Of a DNA stretch of 64,000 nucleotides, positions 42,412-51,388 are shown in pieces. Source of the stretch: an uncultured Pelagibacteraceae bacterium (GTDB taxonomy: Bacteria > Pseudomonadota > Alphaproteobacteria > Pelagibacterales > Pelagibacteraceae); the NCBI GenBank assembly GCA_902596045.1, contig CACJSJ010000002.1:1-64000 (forward strand), in the 5' to 3' direction. Under the pieces are notes generated by a model. It made no database searches. It saw only the letters and a program-made list of their open reading frames with translations, and was not told where the DNA came from. Position 1 is the first letter of the stretch, and the number at the start of each line of letters is the position of its first letter. The position numbers and the translations under genes were made by a program.

Positions 42412-43152
42412 ATGTTTCGATATCAGTTGCTAATTGAGTATGTGGGTACAAATTTTAGGGGCTGGCAAATACAAAAAAAAGGCTCAACTATTCAAGGGCT
42501 AATTCAAGAAAAACTTTCAAAATTACTAAAAGAAAAAATAATCTTAAATGGTTCAGGCAGAACAGATACAGGTGTTCATGCAATTGAGCAATCAGCTCAT
42601 TTTGATTGCAAAAATAAAATTATAGATTTAAAAAAATTTTTAAAGTCGATTAATCATTTTTTAAATAATAAAGGTATTGCAATAACTAAAATTAAAAAAA
42701 GAAGCAATGAATTTCATTCAAGATTTTCAGCCAAACAACGAATTTATAAATATATAATTTTTAATCAGATAAGCGCCCCTGTAATTGAAAAGCAAAGAGG
42801 TTGGCATGTAAGAAAACCTTTGGATTTAGACTTAATAAAAAAAGGTGCAAAGAAATTAGTTGGAACTAATGATTATTCAACTTTTAGATCTTCAAGTTGC
42901 CATGCTAAGAGCCCAATTAAAACTATTAAATCAGTTAAAATTAGATCATCAAAAAATAAAATTGAGATGGAATTTAAGTCTCAATCCTTTTTACAACAAC
43001 AGGTTAGATCGATGGTTGGTTGTTTGAAGTATCTAGGAGAAAAAAAATGGTCATTAAAAAAATTTGAAACTGTAATGAAATCAAAAAAAAGAGTTTTGTG
43101 TGCACCTCCTGCACCTCCAGAAGGCTTATTTCTTTCTAGAATAATTTACTAG
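42412..43152 (+). CDS. truA: tRNA pseudouridine synthase A
   Basis: Modifies U38-40 in the anticodon stem. The catalytic Asp lies in GSGRTDTGVHAIEQ. LVGTNDYSTFRSS and the C-terminal FLQQQVRSMVGCLKYLG are TruA motifs. The length is 246 aa. Its last 27 bases overlap the convergent SET-domain gene. Confidence 0.96.
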   Translation: MFRYQLLIEYVGTNFRGWQIQKKGSTIQGLIQEKLSKLLKEKIILNGSGRTDTGVHAIEQSAHFDCKNKIIDLKKFLKSINHFLNNKGIAITKIKKRSNEFHSRFSAKQRIYKYIIFNQISAPVIEKQRGWHVRKPLDLDLIKKGAKKLVGTNDYSTFRSSSCHAKSPIKTIKSVKIRSSKNKIEMEFKSQSFLQQQVRSMVGCLKYLGEKKWSLKKFETVMKSKKRVLCAPPAPPEGLFLSRIIY

Positions 43153-43623
43153 TTTTTTTTTATTAGCCATTGAAAATTTTTTATTAATTCGCCATCTAGA
43201 TTCAGCTCTAACAATGTAACCACAACAATTTTTGGAGCTACATTTACATGGAAATTGCTTAAAATCTTTATCAAAGCCAAAGCCATAATCACAAGTAAAT
43301 TCCTCCCCCTTTTTAATATCTCTAATTGCTGTAATCCAAACCTTGAAACCTTTACCATTATAATCACAATTATTATCACAACTATGGTTAACTAGTCCTG
43401 CAGTATTCCAAGAATAGTCTCCATCAAGAGTATATTTTTTGTTTAATGTAAATAAGTAAATTGGTTTTTTATTGTCAAACTTATCAGACTCATCTACCTG
43501 TTTATTTGTAATAATTTTTCCAACATAATCTATTATTTTTGCACCCTCTTTTATATTACGTGTAGCATAAAGACCTCGTCCTTTATTATCAATTTTAGAT
43601 TTTTTAATTTTATATAATTTCAT
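43126..43623 (-). CDS. SET-domain lysine methyltransferase-like protein
   Basis: The protein (165 aa) is almost entirely a SET domain. KIKKSKIDNKGRGLYATRNIKEGAKIIDYVG is the N-SET strand pattern, GLVNHSCDNNC contains the NHSC pseudoknot motif, and GEEFTCDYGF is the catalytic-tyrosine segment. PCKCSSKNCCGYI is a Cys-rich post-SET zinc motif. The family transfers methyl groups from SAM to lysines; substrates in bacteria are mostly unknown. It lies 30 bases downstream of the deacetylase gene, on the same strand. Confidence 0.88.
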   Translation of the reverse strand: MKLYKIKKSKIDNKGRGLYATRNIKEGAKIIDYVGKIITNKQVDESDKFDNKKPIYLFTLNKKYTLDGDYSWNTAGLVNHSCDNNCDYNGKGFKVWITAIRDIKKGEEFTCDYGFGFDKDFKQFPCKCSSKNCCGYIVRAESRWRINKKFSMANKKKLVNYSRKK

Positions 43624-43653
43624 GTGAGTGATTTACAACGGACCAGATATCAA

Positions 43654-44578
43654 TTAATTAAATTCTATGAGAGCGTTAACATGTTCGTTAGCACTTTCTG
43701 CTAATGCATTCAAATCATATCCACCTTCAAGTATAGATACAACCTTACCCCCCGTAAACTTGTTAGTCGCTACTAAAGTTCTCTTAGTTATCTCATAGAA
43801 GTCCTTGGAGCTTAATTGAAATTGAGCTAATGGATCATCTTTATGTGCATCAAAACCTGCGGAAAATAATAGAAAGTCAGGTTTATAATCAACCAATCTA
43901 TCCAAAACTCTATCAAATGCATTAAAGTATTGCTCTGAATTTGTGCCAGCTGGCAAAGGTATGTTTAAAGAATTATTAAAGTCGCCTTTATCTTTATCTG
44001 TTCCACCTCCTGGATAAAAAGGATATTGATGAGTTGATATATATAATGAGTTTTTATTATTACGCATTACATCGTAATTTCCGTTACCCCAATGTACATC
44101 AAAATCTACACAGGCAACTTTTTTGTATTTGTATTTACTAATTAAATAATTTGTTGCGATACCAGCATTTGATATGCAACAGAATCCCATTGCTTTATTC
44201 TTTTCAGCATGGTGTCCGGGAGGTCTAGATAAACAAAATGCGTTTTTTAAATTTGTTATTTTCTATTCCATCTATTGCTCTAATTGTTGAACCTGCAGCC
44301 TCGAAAACTGCTTTTTTGCTGTTGGGGGATACTACTGTATCCCCATCTAAAAACTTTAGACCCGTTTTAGGAAAAGAGTTTTTTAAATTTTCTATATAGT
44401 TCTTTGAATGTGTCATAGCTAATATATCTTCTGGAACGTGATCTGGTTTTTCCCAAATCAGATCTTTTCTTTTTTTTAATTTTTCCTTAATAGCTGTTAC
44501 TCTTTTCGGTTGTTCGGGATGACCATCGCCTGTGATATGCTTTTCATAAGATTCTGAATTAACTATTGCCGTTTTCAT
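43654..44578 (-). CDS. Histone deacetylase/AcuC/acetylpolyamine amidohydrolase-family protein, frameshifted
   Basis: The two halves together give about 307 aa, a normal class II-like deacetylase. The N-half (44225-44578) has HPEQPKRVTAI. The C-half (43654-44190 or longer) has MGFCCISNAGIATNYL, the zinc ligands in VDFDVHWGNGNYDVM and SAGFDAHKDDPLA, and ILEGGYDL. The break comes just before the catalytic RPPGHHAEK. Removing one A from the A6 run (plus-strand T's at 44243-44248) gives KNAFCLSRPPGHHAEKNKAM and a continuous protein. It overlaps the dapE stop by one base (TAATG). The real substrate could be acetyl-lysine, acetylpolyamine or another amide. Confidence 0.85.
44243..44248 (-). other. 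Frameshift site in the deacetylase gene (A6 run)
   Basis: On the coding strand, AAA TTT AAA AAA CGC reads into a stop (…RILFI then TAG). With five instead of six A's the frame becomes TTT AAA AAC GCA TTT TGT and continues into the conserved GHH motif. This is opposite in sign to the gltB break (one base too many here). Confidence 0.7.
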
Positions 44579-45732
44579 TAAAAATAATTTTGTAAAATTT
44601 TTTCATAAATTTTAGTCAGATTTTTAAGATCTCTTAACGACACAGCTTCATCGACTTTATGCATTGTTTTTCCAACCAGACCAAACTCTAAGCATGGAGA
44701 TATTTTTTTGATAAATCTAGCATCAGAAGTACCACCAGTTGTTGATAGTTTTGGTTTTATTTTTGTAACTTTTTTGATGATATTTTGAATCATATAAGTT
44801 GTTGAATTAGGTTTTGTAAGAAAAGCTTCTCCAGAAACGTTATAAGTAATCTTATATTTTGATTTATTTTTAATACAGATTTTTTTTATAATTTTATTAA
44901 TTTTCTTTTTTATAGAAATTGAAGAATGTTTGTTATTAAATCTTATATTAAATGTGGCATCTGCCAATCCAGGTATTACATTATCAGCAGTATTATTAAT
45001 GTTTATCTTTGTGATTTCAAGATTTGTAGGTTGAAAATTTTTTGTACCTTTATCGAACTTAATTTCTTTTAATTCATTTAGTATTTGTACGAGTGTAGTA
45101 GATGGATTATTAGCACTTTGAGGGTAAGCCACATGACCTTGAATTCCAATAACTGAGAGTCTACCTGTCATACTTCCTCTTCGACCAATTTTAATCATTT
45201 CACCTAATTTATTTGGATTAGTAGGCTCACCAACTAAACAAAAATCTATTTTTTCTTTTTTATTTTTTAGGTAGTCAACTACTTTTTTAGTTCCATTGAT
45301 TGCAGCTCCTTCTTCATCTCCAGTTATTAAAAAGCTAATAGAGCCATTAAATTTTTTTTTATCTTTAATAAAATTATCTACTGCTGAAACAAATGCAGCA
45401 ATTGAACTTTTCATATCATTTGCACCTCTTCCAATTAAGTGTCCTTTCTTTACAGCAGGTTTAAATGGACTCACACTCCAATCTTTTAAATTTCCTGCAG
45501 GTACAACATCCAGGTGGCCTGCATAACAGAAATTTGGACTTTTATTTCCAAGTTTTGCATAAAGGTTTTTTACTGGCTCACTGTTTTTCTCTTTAAATTC
45601 TAAAATATTAGTTTTAAATCCAAGTGTTTTAAGTTTTTTTTCTAAGAATTTCATTATCCCAGCATCCAATGGTGTTACAGATGGAAATTTAATTAGTTCT
45701 TTAGCCAGCTGAAGTTCATTGATTTTAGTCAT
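44578..45732 (-). CDS. dapE: Succinyl-diaminopimelate desuccinylase
   Basis: Removes succinate from N-succinyl-LL-diaminopimelate in lysine and peptidoglycan synthesis. Dinuclear zinc motifs are YAGHLDVVPAG, GRGANDMKSSIAAFV (bridging Asp) and ITGDEEGAAINGTKKVV (catalytic Glu-Glu); the C-terminus has GTSDARFIKK. The ATG at 45730-45732 was chosen; a GTG directly before it (45733-45735) would add one residue. The length is 384 aa. It follows dapD with a 7-base spacer. Confidence 0.96.
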   Translation of the reverse strand: MTKINELQLAKELIKFPSVTPLDAGIMKFLEKKLKTLGFKTNILEFKEKNSEPVKNLYAKLGNKSPNFCYAGHLDVVPAGNLKDWSVSPFKPAVKKGHLIGRGANDMKSSIAAFVSAVDNFIKDKKKFNGSISFLITGDEEGAAINGTKKVVDYLKNKKEKIDFCLVGEPTNPNKLGEMIKIGRRGSMTGRLSVIGIQGHVAYPQSANNPSTTLVQILNELKEIKFDKGTKNFQPTNLEITKININNTADNVIPGLADATFNIRFNNKHSSISIKKKINKIIKKICIKNKSKYKITYNVSGEAFLTKPNSTTYMIQNIIKKVTKIKPKLSTTGGTSDARFIKKISPCLEFGLVGKTMHKVDEAVSLRDLKNLTKIYEKILQNYF

Positions 45733-45739
45733 CACAAAT

Positions 45740-46567
45740 CTATTCTCTTAATAGATCGTTAACAGACGTTTTTGATCTTGTTTTTTCATCAACTTGTTTG
45801 ATAATCACCGCACAATACAAAGATGGAGCTGCAGAATTATTCTTGTCTGGTAAAGATCCTGGAACTACTACTGAATAAGGTGGAATTTTTCCGTAAGTTA
45901 TTTTACCAGTTTTTCTATCAACTATTTTTGTTGACTGACCAATATACATTCCCATACTTAATACTGATCCCTCTCCAACTATTACACCTTCAACAACTTC
46001 AGACATTGCTCCTAAGAAAACATTGTCTTCAATAATTGTTGGCAATGCTTGTGCAGGCTCCAAAACACCTCCTACACCAGATCCAGCAGATATATGACAG
46101 TTTTTTCCAATCTGGCAACAACTCCCAGCTCTTGCAAAAGTATCAATCATTGTACCTTCATCGATATAAGCACCGATGTTCACATAACATGGCATTAAAA
46201 CAGCATTCTTTCCCACAAAAGATCCTTTTCTTACTGGAGAATTTGGCACCATTCGAAAACCTGCTTTCTCATGATCTTCTTTAGACCATCCTGCAGTTTT
46301 ACCCTTTAGCAAATGTGATTTATCATACCAACTACTGTATGGACCATTTAAATTTTCCATAGGGTAAATTCTGAAACTTAACATAATTGCTTTTTTTAAA
46401 TGTTGATGAGTAATCCATTCACCATTTATTTTTTCGGCTACTCGAGATTTACCACTATCTAAATCACTAATTACTTGATTTATGGCATCTTTGAGTGATT
46501 GATCTGAATTTTGGTTTACTTGATCCTTATTTTCCCAAGCATCATTTATAATTTTTTCTAAAGACAT
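45740..46567 (-). CDS. dapD: Tetrahydrodipicolinate N-succinyltransferase
   Basis: Succinylates tetrahydrodipicolinate, the step before dapE in the lysine pathway. The 275-residue protein is a trimeric left-handed beta-helix enzyme. Hexapeptide-repeat segments include RKGSFVGKNAVLMPCYVNIGAYIDEGTMIDTFARAGSC (acyl-acceptor residues) and GGVLEPAQALPTIIEDNVFLGAMSEVVEGVIVG. The length matches E. coli DapD (274). It lies 3 bases downstream of the HAD gene. Confidence 0.96.
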   Translation of the reverse strand: MSLEKIINDAWENKDQVNQNSDQSLKDAINQVISDLDSGKSRVAEKINGEWITHQHLKKAIMLSFRIYPMENLNGPYSSWYDKSHLLKGKTAGWSKEDHEKAGFRMVPNSPVRKGSFVGKNAVLMPCYVNIGAYIDEGTMIDTFARAGSCCQIGKNCHISAGSGVGGVLEPAQALPTIIEDNVFLGAMSEVVEGVIVGEGSVLSMGMYIGQSTKIVDRKTGKITYGKIPPYSVVVPGSLPDKNNSAAPSLYCAVIIKQVDEKTRSKTSVNDLLRE

Positions 46568-46570
46568 AAT

Positions 46571-47260
46571 TTATTTGCTTTTTAATAACCTTATTTCTTT
46601 TAGAAATAAAGATAGATTTTCAATTTTGTGGGAAATATAATCTTTATCTGAGTCTAACTTTCCAAAATGCTCATCATTAATCAACCATATAGTTGTACAA
46701 CCACGTTCATGACCAATACTTAAATTTTTAGCAATATCTTCTATATAAATAGTCTCTTTAGGATTTATACCAAACTTTTTAACCATTAAGTCAAACGTTT
46801 TTGCTTCAGGCTTAGGTATATAACCAGAATCCTGGATATCAAAAATTTTTTCTCTTCCAAATAAATCATATATACCAAGATGGGTTAAAATATTCTCAGC
46901 ATGTTCTGCGCTTCCATTAGTAAAAATATATTTTTCCATATCTAATTTTTCAAGTTCATTTCTCATAATCTTATCTTCTTTCATAAAAGAAAGATCAATA
47001 GTGTGAACATATTTTAAAAATTCTTGTGGGGGTATATCATGATGAATCATAAGACCATTTAAACTTGTATTATATTTATAAAAATAATTTGTTTGCAGCT
47101 CTTTGGCTTCACTCATATCCATATTGAGTTTTTCAGAAATAAATTTAGTCATTCTTTTTGACACTTGACCAAATACCTTTTCAAGAGAGTAATTATTATG
47201 TTTTCCATAACAAACCCCATCAAGATCTAGTAAAAGATATTTTTTTTCCTTCAAATTCAT
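46571..47260 (-). CDS. HAD-family pyrimidine 5'-nucleotidase-like phosphatase
   Basis: This 229-residue haloacid-dehalogenase phosphatase has motif I LLLDLDGVCYG (D-L-D, nucleophile), motif II FTNGSAEHAENIL, motif III PKPEAKTFD, and motif IV YIEDIAKNL. The sequence resembles the SDT1/pyrimidine 5'-nucleotidase group. It is in the argB-dapD gap where alphaproteobacteria usually have such a gene, possibly for house-cleaning of nucleotides. It overlaps the argB end by 4 bases. Confidence 0.85.
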   Translation of the reverse strand: MNLKEKKYLLLDLDGVCYGKHNNYSLEKVFGQVSKRMTKFISEKLNMDMSEAKELQTNYFYKYNTSLNGLMIHHDIPPQEFLKYVHTIDLSFMKEDKIMRNELEKLDMEKYIFTNGSAEHAENILTHLGIYDLFGREKIFDIQDSGYIPKPEAKTFDLMVKKFGINPKETIYIEDIAKNLSIGHERGCTTIWLINDEHFGKLDSDKDYISHKIENLSLFLKEIRLLKSK

Positions 47261-48105
47261 TTTCTTATTAATGTACCCGAACCTTTATCTGAGAAAATTT
47301 CCCATAAGCATGAATGTTGTTTTGTACCATTAATTATCCCAACAGCAGTAACTCCATTATTTACAGCATCTAAGCAAGCATTTATTTTAGGTATCATACC
47401 TTCCGTGATGGTTTTATCTTTAATCAATTTCAAAATTTCTGATGAGGAAATTTCTTCTACGAGTTTTTTTTCTTTATTTAAGACACCATCTACATTGGTC
47501 ATTAATAATAACCTTCTAGATTTTAAAGATTTTGCTATCGCCATTGCAGCAGTATCACCATTAATATTATGAGCCTTATTATTCTTGTCTAAACCTAAGG
47601 GAGAGATAATAGGAATTTTATTTTGTTTAATTATATTTAATAAAACATCATTATTAATTTTTTTTGGTATTCCAACAAACCCTAGCTCTTCTTGTTCTGG
47701 GATAATTTCAATAATATTGTTTTTTTGTGTGTGTATTGATATTGCTTTTGAACCTTTTTTTTCTAATGAATTAACAATATCGTCATTAAAATCAATCAAA
47801 ACTGATTCAACTATTCCTATTATTTTTTTATCAGTTACTCTAAGTCCCCTAATAAACTTTGATTGAATATTTGATTTTTCTAATTCTCTTTTAATTCTTG
47901 GTCCACCCCCGTGAATGACAACAACTGAAAGACCAAGTTTATTTAAAATATTTATATCTGTTATAAAGTTATCAAATATATTTCTATCGATAAAAACATT
48001 TCCTCCATACTTAATAACTATCAAATCATTTTTATATTTTTCTATATATTTTGTTACTTCATTTATTGGAGGCCCATTTTTTGGTAGAATCTTATTTAAG
48101 TCCAT
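47257..48105 (-). CDS. argB: Acetylglutamate kinase
   Basis: Second step of arginine synthesis, phosphorylating N-acetylglutamate. KYGGN near the N-terminus and VVVIHGGGPRIKREL (ATP and substrate glycine-rich loops), NINGDTAAMAIAKSLKSRRLLLMTNVDG and EGMIPKINACLDAVNNGV are canonical. The length is 282 aa. It lies 27 bases downstream of yidC on the same strand; the GTPase gene engB (yihA), which I recall between yidC and argB in related genomes, is absent. Confidence 0.96.
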   Translation of the reverse strand: MDLNKILPKNGPPINEVTKYIEKYKNDLIVIKYGGNVFIDRNIFDNFITDINILNKLGLSVVVIHGGGPRIKRELEKSNIQSKFIRGLRVTDKKIIGIVESVLIDFNDDIVNSLEKKGSKAISIHTQKNNIIEIIPEQEELGFVGIPKKINNDVLLNIIKQNKIPIISPLGLDKNNKAHNINGDTAAMAIAKSLKSRRLLLMTNVDGVLNKEKKLVEEISSSEILKLIKDKTITEGMIPKINACLDAVNNGVTAVGIINGTKQHSCLWEIFSDKGSGTLIRK

Positions 48106-48132
48106 TTATTTATAAATATTTAAATTAAAAAA

Positions 48133-49815
48133 TTAGGTTTTAGTTTTGATAGTAGTTCTCTTCATAATGAAAAGCTGTTGTGCCATAGTTAAAATATTAT
48201 TTACAGTCCAATAAATCACTAATCCTGCAGGGAAAGGAGCCAAAATCACTGTCAAGAAAAGAGGGAAAAACATAAATATTTTTGCCTGCATCGCATCTGT
48301 AGGGGCAGGATTTAATTTTTGCTGAACCCACATTGAAACTCCCATTGCAATTGGCCATGCACCAATAACTAAAAATGAAGGTACATCGTAAGGGAGTAGC
48401 CCAAATAAATTAAATATCGAAGTAGGATCTCGCTCAGACAAATCTTGGATCCAGCCGTAGAAAGGCATTTGTCTCATCTCTATTGTTACAAATAATACTT
48501 TGTATAAAGCAAAAAAAACTGGGATTTGAACTAGGATTGGTAAACATCCCGACATTGGATTTACTTTTTCTTTCTTATAAAGTGCCATCATTTCTTGTTG
48601 AAGCTTCATTTTATCATCTTTATGAAGTTCTTTTAGACGAACCATTTCAGGCTGAAGAGCCTTCATTTTTGCCATGCTTCTAAAAGAAAAATTAGCTAGC
48701 GGAAAAAAAACTAAACGAATACAAATCGTAATAGCTATAATTGCTAATCCATAATTTCCTAGTAGTTTAAAAAAATAGTCAATTCCATAAAACAAAGGTT
48801 TCGTTATGAAATATAAAAAACCCCAGTCAATTACTAAGTCAAACTTATCTATATTTAATTCTTCAGCATACCCATCAACTACATCTACTCTTTTTGCTGC
48901 TATAATAATTTGCATTTCTTCTTCAATGGAAGAATTACCATTAAGTTCTATAGGTTGAGTGGCAATATAATTAGCCCTAAATTTGTTCTTATAATCAAAG
49001 GTAGTTTTAAATTTAATATTTCTTGGTGGAATTATTGAACTTATCCAATATTTGTCTCCTATTCCAAACCAACCACTACTAGCATTTTTATTAAATTTTT
49101 CTTCTTCTATATCGTCATAATCTTCCTCAAAAAGTTCTCCATCAAGTGCAGCAAGCATACCTTCATGTAGGATATAAAAATTTGAAAGACCATCAGGCAT
49201 TTTATTTCTTATAATTTGACCATACGAATAAAAATCAAATTTCTTATCTGTTGAATTGATTACTTTTTGTTTTATTGTAAATAAAAACGTTTCATCTAAT
49301 GAAATCTCTTTTTTGAAAGTTAATCCCTGATTATTTTTCCAATAAAGATTTATTGGAGTTTGATCCGTCAATTTATTATTATCTTCAACTGACCATAATG
49401 TTTCTGAATTTGGGATGTCAATATTTTTATCTGATGTAACAAATCCGCTTTCAATAAAATAACCATCCTCTATATTTCTTGGATTTAATAGTGTTACATT
49501 CTTATTACTTTTTAACTCGGTGTTATATTGTGTAAACGTAAGATCATCAATAACAGCTCCTTTAAGAGATATAGATCCTTTTATATTGTTATTTGCAAAA
49601 TCAATCCTATCATTTTCTATAATTGCTTCATCCCTTGAGATTTTAATTATGCTTTCTTTTTGTTCTAAACTTGGAGCATCTGAATTTTTTTCAATTTTAT
49701 TTTTTTCAGAAACATTTTGTGATCTTGGAATAGGTTCAGGAGCAAAAAATAATGAATAAAGTATTATTACTGCCGCAGAAAGAGAAATGGCTGCTATAAC
49801 GTTTCTTGTTTCCAT
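48133..49815 (-). CDS. yidC: Membrane protein insertase YidC
   Basis: Inserts inner-membrane proteins with or without Sec. The 560-residue protein has an N-terminal membrane helix (ISLSAAVIILYSLFF), a large periplasmic domain, and the conserved five-helix core. GLAIIAITICIRLVFFPLANFSFRSMAKMKALQPEM holds the hydrophilic-groove arginine and cytoplasmic helix, and LPILVQIPVFFALYKVLF follows. The N-terminus METRNVIAAISLSAAV is typical of alpha/gamma-proteobacterial YidC. It shares one base with yidD. Confidence 0.97.
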   Translation of the reverse strand: METRNVIAAISLSAAVIILYSLFFAPEPIPRSQNVSEKNKIEKNSDAPSLEQKESIIKISRDEAIIENDRIDFANNNIKGSISLKGAVIDDLTFTQYNTELKSNKNVTLLNPRNIEDGYFIESGFVTSDKNIDIPNSETLWSVEDNNKLTDQTPINLYWKNNQGLTFKKEISLDETFLFTIKQKVINSTDKKFDFYSYGQIIRNKMPDGLSNFYILHEGMLAALDGELFEEDYDDIEEEKFNKNASSGWFGIGDKYWISSIIPPRNIKFKTTFDYKNKFRANYIATQPIELNGNSSIEEEMQIIIAAKRVDVVDGYAEELNIDKFDLVIDWGFLYFITKPLFYGIDYFFKLLGNYGLAIIAITICIRLVFFPLANFSFRSMAKMKALQPEMVRLKELHKDDKMKLQQEMMALYKKEKVNPMSGCLPILVQIPVFFALYKVLFVTIEMRQMPFYGWIQDLSERDPTSIFNLFGLLPYDVPSFLVIGAWPIAMGVSMWVQQKLNPAPTDAMQAKIFMFFPLFLTVILAPFPAGLVIYWTVNNILTMAQQLFIMKRTTIKTKT

Positions 49816-50066
49816 TACTTTTTAACTTTAATTTTCTTTCTTATCGGGTCAAATCCTTCACCACCACCAAGAAACTTAATTGGATGGCATGATAAAATTC
49901 TTTTAGCACTCATATAAATACCTTTAAAAAAACCAAAAGTTTTTAATGCTTCAATGCTATATTCAGAACAAGTAGGCAAGTAACGACATGAATTACCTAG
50001 TAATGGACTTATAATAAATTTATACCCTTTAATAAATTTTATAAGCATTAGTGTGAAAATATTCAT
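49815..50066 (-). CDS. yidD: YidD membrane protein insertion efficiency factor
   Basis: The 83-residue YidD protein has CRYLPTCSEYSIEALKTFGFFKGIYMSAKRILSCHP followed by GGGEGFDPI, the family fingerprint with three conserved cysteines. It acts near YidC at the membrane. It shares one base with both rnpA and yidC, the standard rnpA-yidD-yidC order. Confidence 0.96.
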   Translation of the reverse strand: MNIFTLMLIKFIKGYKFIISPLLGNSCRYLPTCSEYSIEALKTFGFFKGIYMSAKRILSCHPIKFLGGGEGFDPIRKKIKVKK

Positions 50067-50407
50067 TAATTTATACTCTCTAAGTTACGAAATAAGGTTT
50101 CTTTTATAATTGTATACTCGTTGTTTAACATAGTTGGCTTAGCAATAACAAGGTATGAATAATTAAATTTTAAGGGAATTTTATTAACTGCTTCGTTTAT
50201 TATATTTCTTAAACGTCTTTTAATTTTATTTCGCTTTACAGCATTACCGATTTTTTTCTTTGTTACAAAGCTTATATTTAATTTACTTTTATTTTTATTA
50301 AGTAATTTTCCAAAAAAAATGGTTACATATTTGTTAGAAATTTTTTTCTGATTAAGAAGACTCTTAAATTCCTCGTTTTTTGAAAGAGCAAGTATTTTGC
50401 TTTTCAT
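50066..50407 (-). CDS. rnpA: Ribonuclease P protein component
   Basis: The 113-residue basic protein binds RNase P RNA and helps process tRNA 5' ends. The RNR motif is in KKKIGNAVKRNKIKRRLRNII. An N-terminal LALSKNEEFKSLL segment fits the family. It starts 10 bases downstream of rpmH, an almost universal rpmH-rnpA arrangement. Confidence 0.95.
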   Translation of the reverse strand: MKSKILALSKNEEFKSLLNQKKISNKYVTIFFGKLLNKNKSKLNISFVTKKKIGNAVKRNKIKRRLRNIINEAVNKIPLKFNYSYLVIAKPTMLNNEYTIIKETLFRNLESIN

Positions 50408-50417
50408 TTGAATAAAA

Positions 50418-50573
50418 CTATTTTTTTTTTACGGTTGATGAAACAGTTAAATTTTTTCTACCTCTAGCTCTTCTTCTCTTAAGAAGTTTTCGACCACCTT
50501 TAGTTTTCATCTTAGATCGAAATCCGTGTTTTTTTAATCTTTTACCCTTTTTAGGCTGATATGTTCTTTTCAT
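50418..50573 (-). CDS. rpmH: 50S ribosomal protein L34
   Basis: The 51-residue protein begins [19 protein letters not shown] and contains [18 protein letters not shown], the L34 signature. The usual length is 44-46 aa; this one has a short extra tail ending in a run of lysines encoded by ten A's. It heads the rpmH-rnpA-yidD-yidC-argB series. Confidence 0.95.
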   Translation of the reverse strand: MKRTYQPKKGKRLKKHGFRSKMKTKGGRKLLKRRRARGRKNLTVSSTVKKK

Positions 50574-50606
50574 ATAAGTGTTTTATTTTTTAATAAAATT
50601 TCGCCC

Positions 50607-50635
50607 TTTATAGTAATTAAATATATAAATAGCAA
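50607..50635 (-). promoter_or_regulatory. Predicted sigma-70 promoter of rpmH-rnpA-yidD-yidC
   Basis: On the minus strand a TTGCTA (-35, 50630-50635) and TATAAA (-10, 50607-50612) are separated by exactly 17 bases. Transcription would start near 50600, about 27 bases before the rpmH ATG. This is the clearest promoter of its kind I found; AT-rich DNA makes chance matches likely. Confidence 0.5.
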
Positions 50636-50666
50636 ATAGAAGATTTTATAATTAATATCTAAATCA

Positions 50667-51386
50667 ATGGAAAAATCAAAAAAAGTTAAATTATTTATTG
50701 GTCTATTTTATATTTTTACTGTTAGTTTAATTTTATATTTTTTCTTTTCAAAATTTACTTTTCAAGAGATAACTAGTTATGAGTTTATAAAGAATAATCG
50801 AGATTACTTTTATGAACTTAAAAAATCTAATTTATTTTTATTAGGTATTATTTTTATTTCATTTTCAATTTTATGGGTATTTGCTGCTGGATTTGGAACT
50901 CCATTAGCATTATTTGCTGGATTCATTTTTGGTAAATGGCTTGGTTTATTAGTCGCTGTTATAGGCATGAGCATAGGAGCAACCTTACTTTATGTCTTTG
51001 CTAATTTTTTTTTAAAAAAAATAATAAGAGATAAATTTATAAATAAATTTAAAAATCTCGAAGATAAATTTAAAAAATCTGAATTTTTATATTTATTGAT
51101 CTTCAGATTTGTTGGAGGAGTCCCTTTTCAAATACAAAATGTCCTTCCATGTATATTCAATGTTAAAGTACACAATTTTTTTTGGTCAACATTTTTAGGA
51201 ATAATACCTTCGTCATTTTTGATAATTTCAATTGGTAGTGGACTTGAGGATATAATTGATAAAAATTTAGAAGCTCCTAAATTAATTGATTTAATTACTT
51301 CTCCATCAATATATGTTCCAATGATTGCTTTTTTTTCTTTATTGATAATTACAATTTTTTTTAGAAAACTATTTTATAAAAATTAA
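50667..51386 (+). CDS. TVP38/TMEM64 (VTT/DedA-like) membrane protein
   Basis: This 239-residue multi-pass membrane protein has the VTT-domain signature: FAAGFGTPLALFAGFIFGKWLGLLVAVIGMSIGATLLYVFA and later FRFVGGVPFQIQNVLPCIFNVKVHNFFWSTFLGIIPSSF. Family members act in membrane lipid handling or as putative flippases; the substrate is not known here. It is divergent from rpmH with a 93-base intergenic region. Confidence 0.88.
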   Translation: MEKSKKVKLFIGLFYIFTVSLILYFFFSKFTFQEITSYEFIKNNRDYFYELKKSNLFLLGIIFISFSILWVFAAGFGTPLALFAGFIFGKWLGLLVAVIGMSIGATLLYVFANFFLKKIIRDKFINKFKNLEDKFKKSEFLYLLIFRFVGGVPFQIQNVLPCIFNVKVHNFFWSTFLGIIPSSFLIISIGSGLEDIIDKNLEAPKLIDLITSPSIYVPMIAFFSLLIITIFFRKLFYKN

Positions 51387-51388
51387 TA

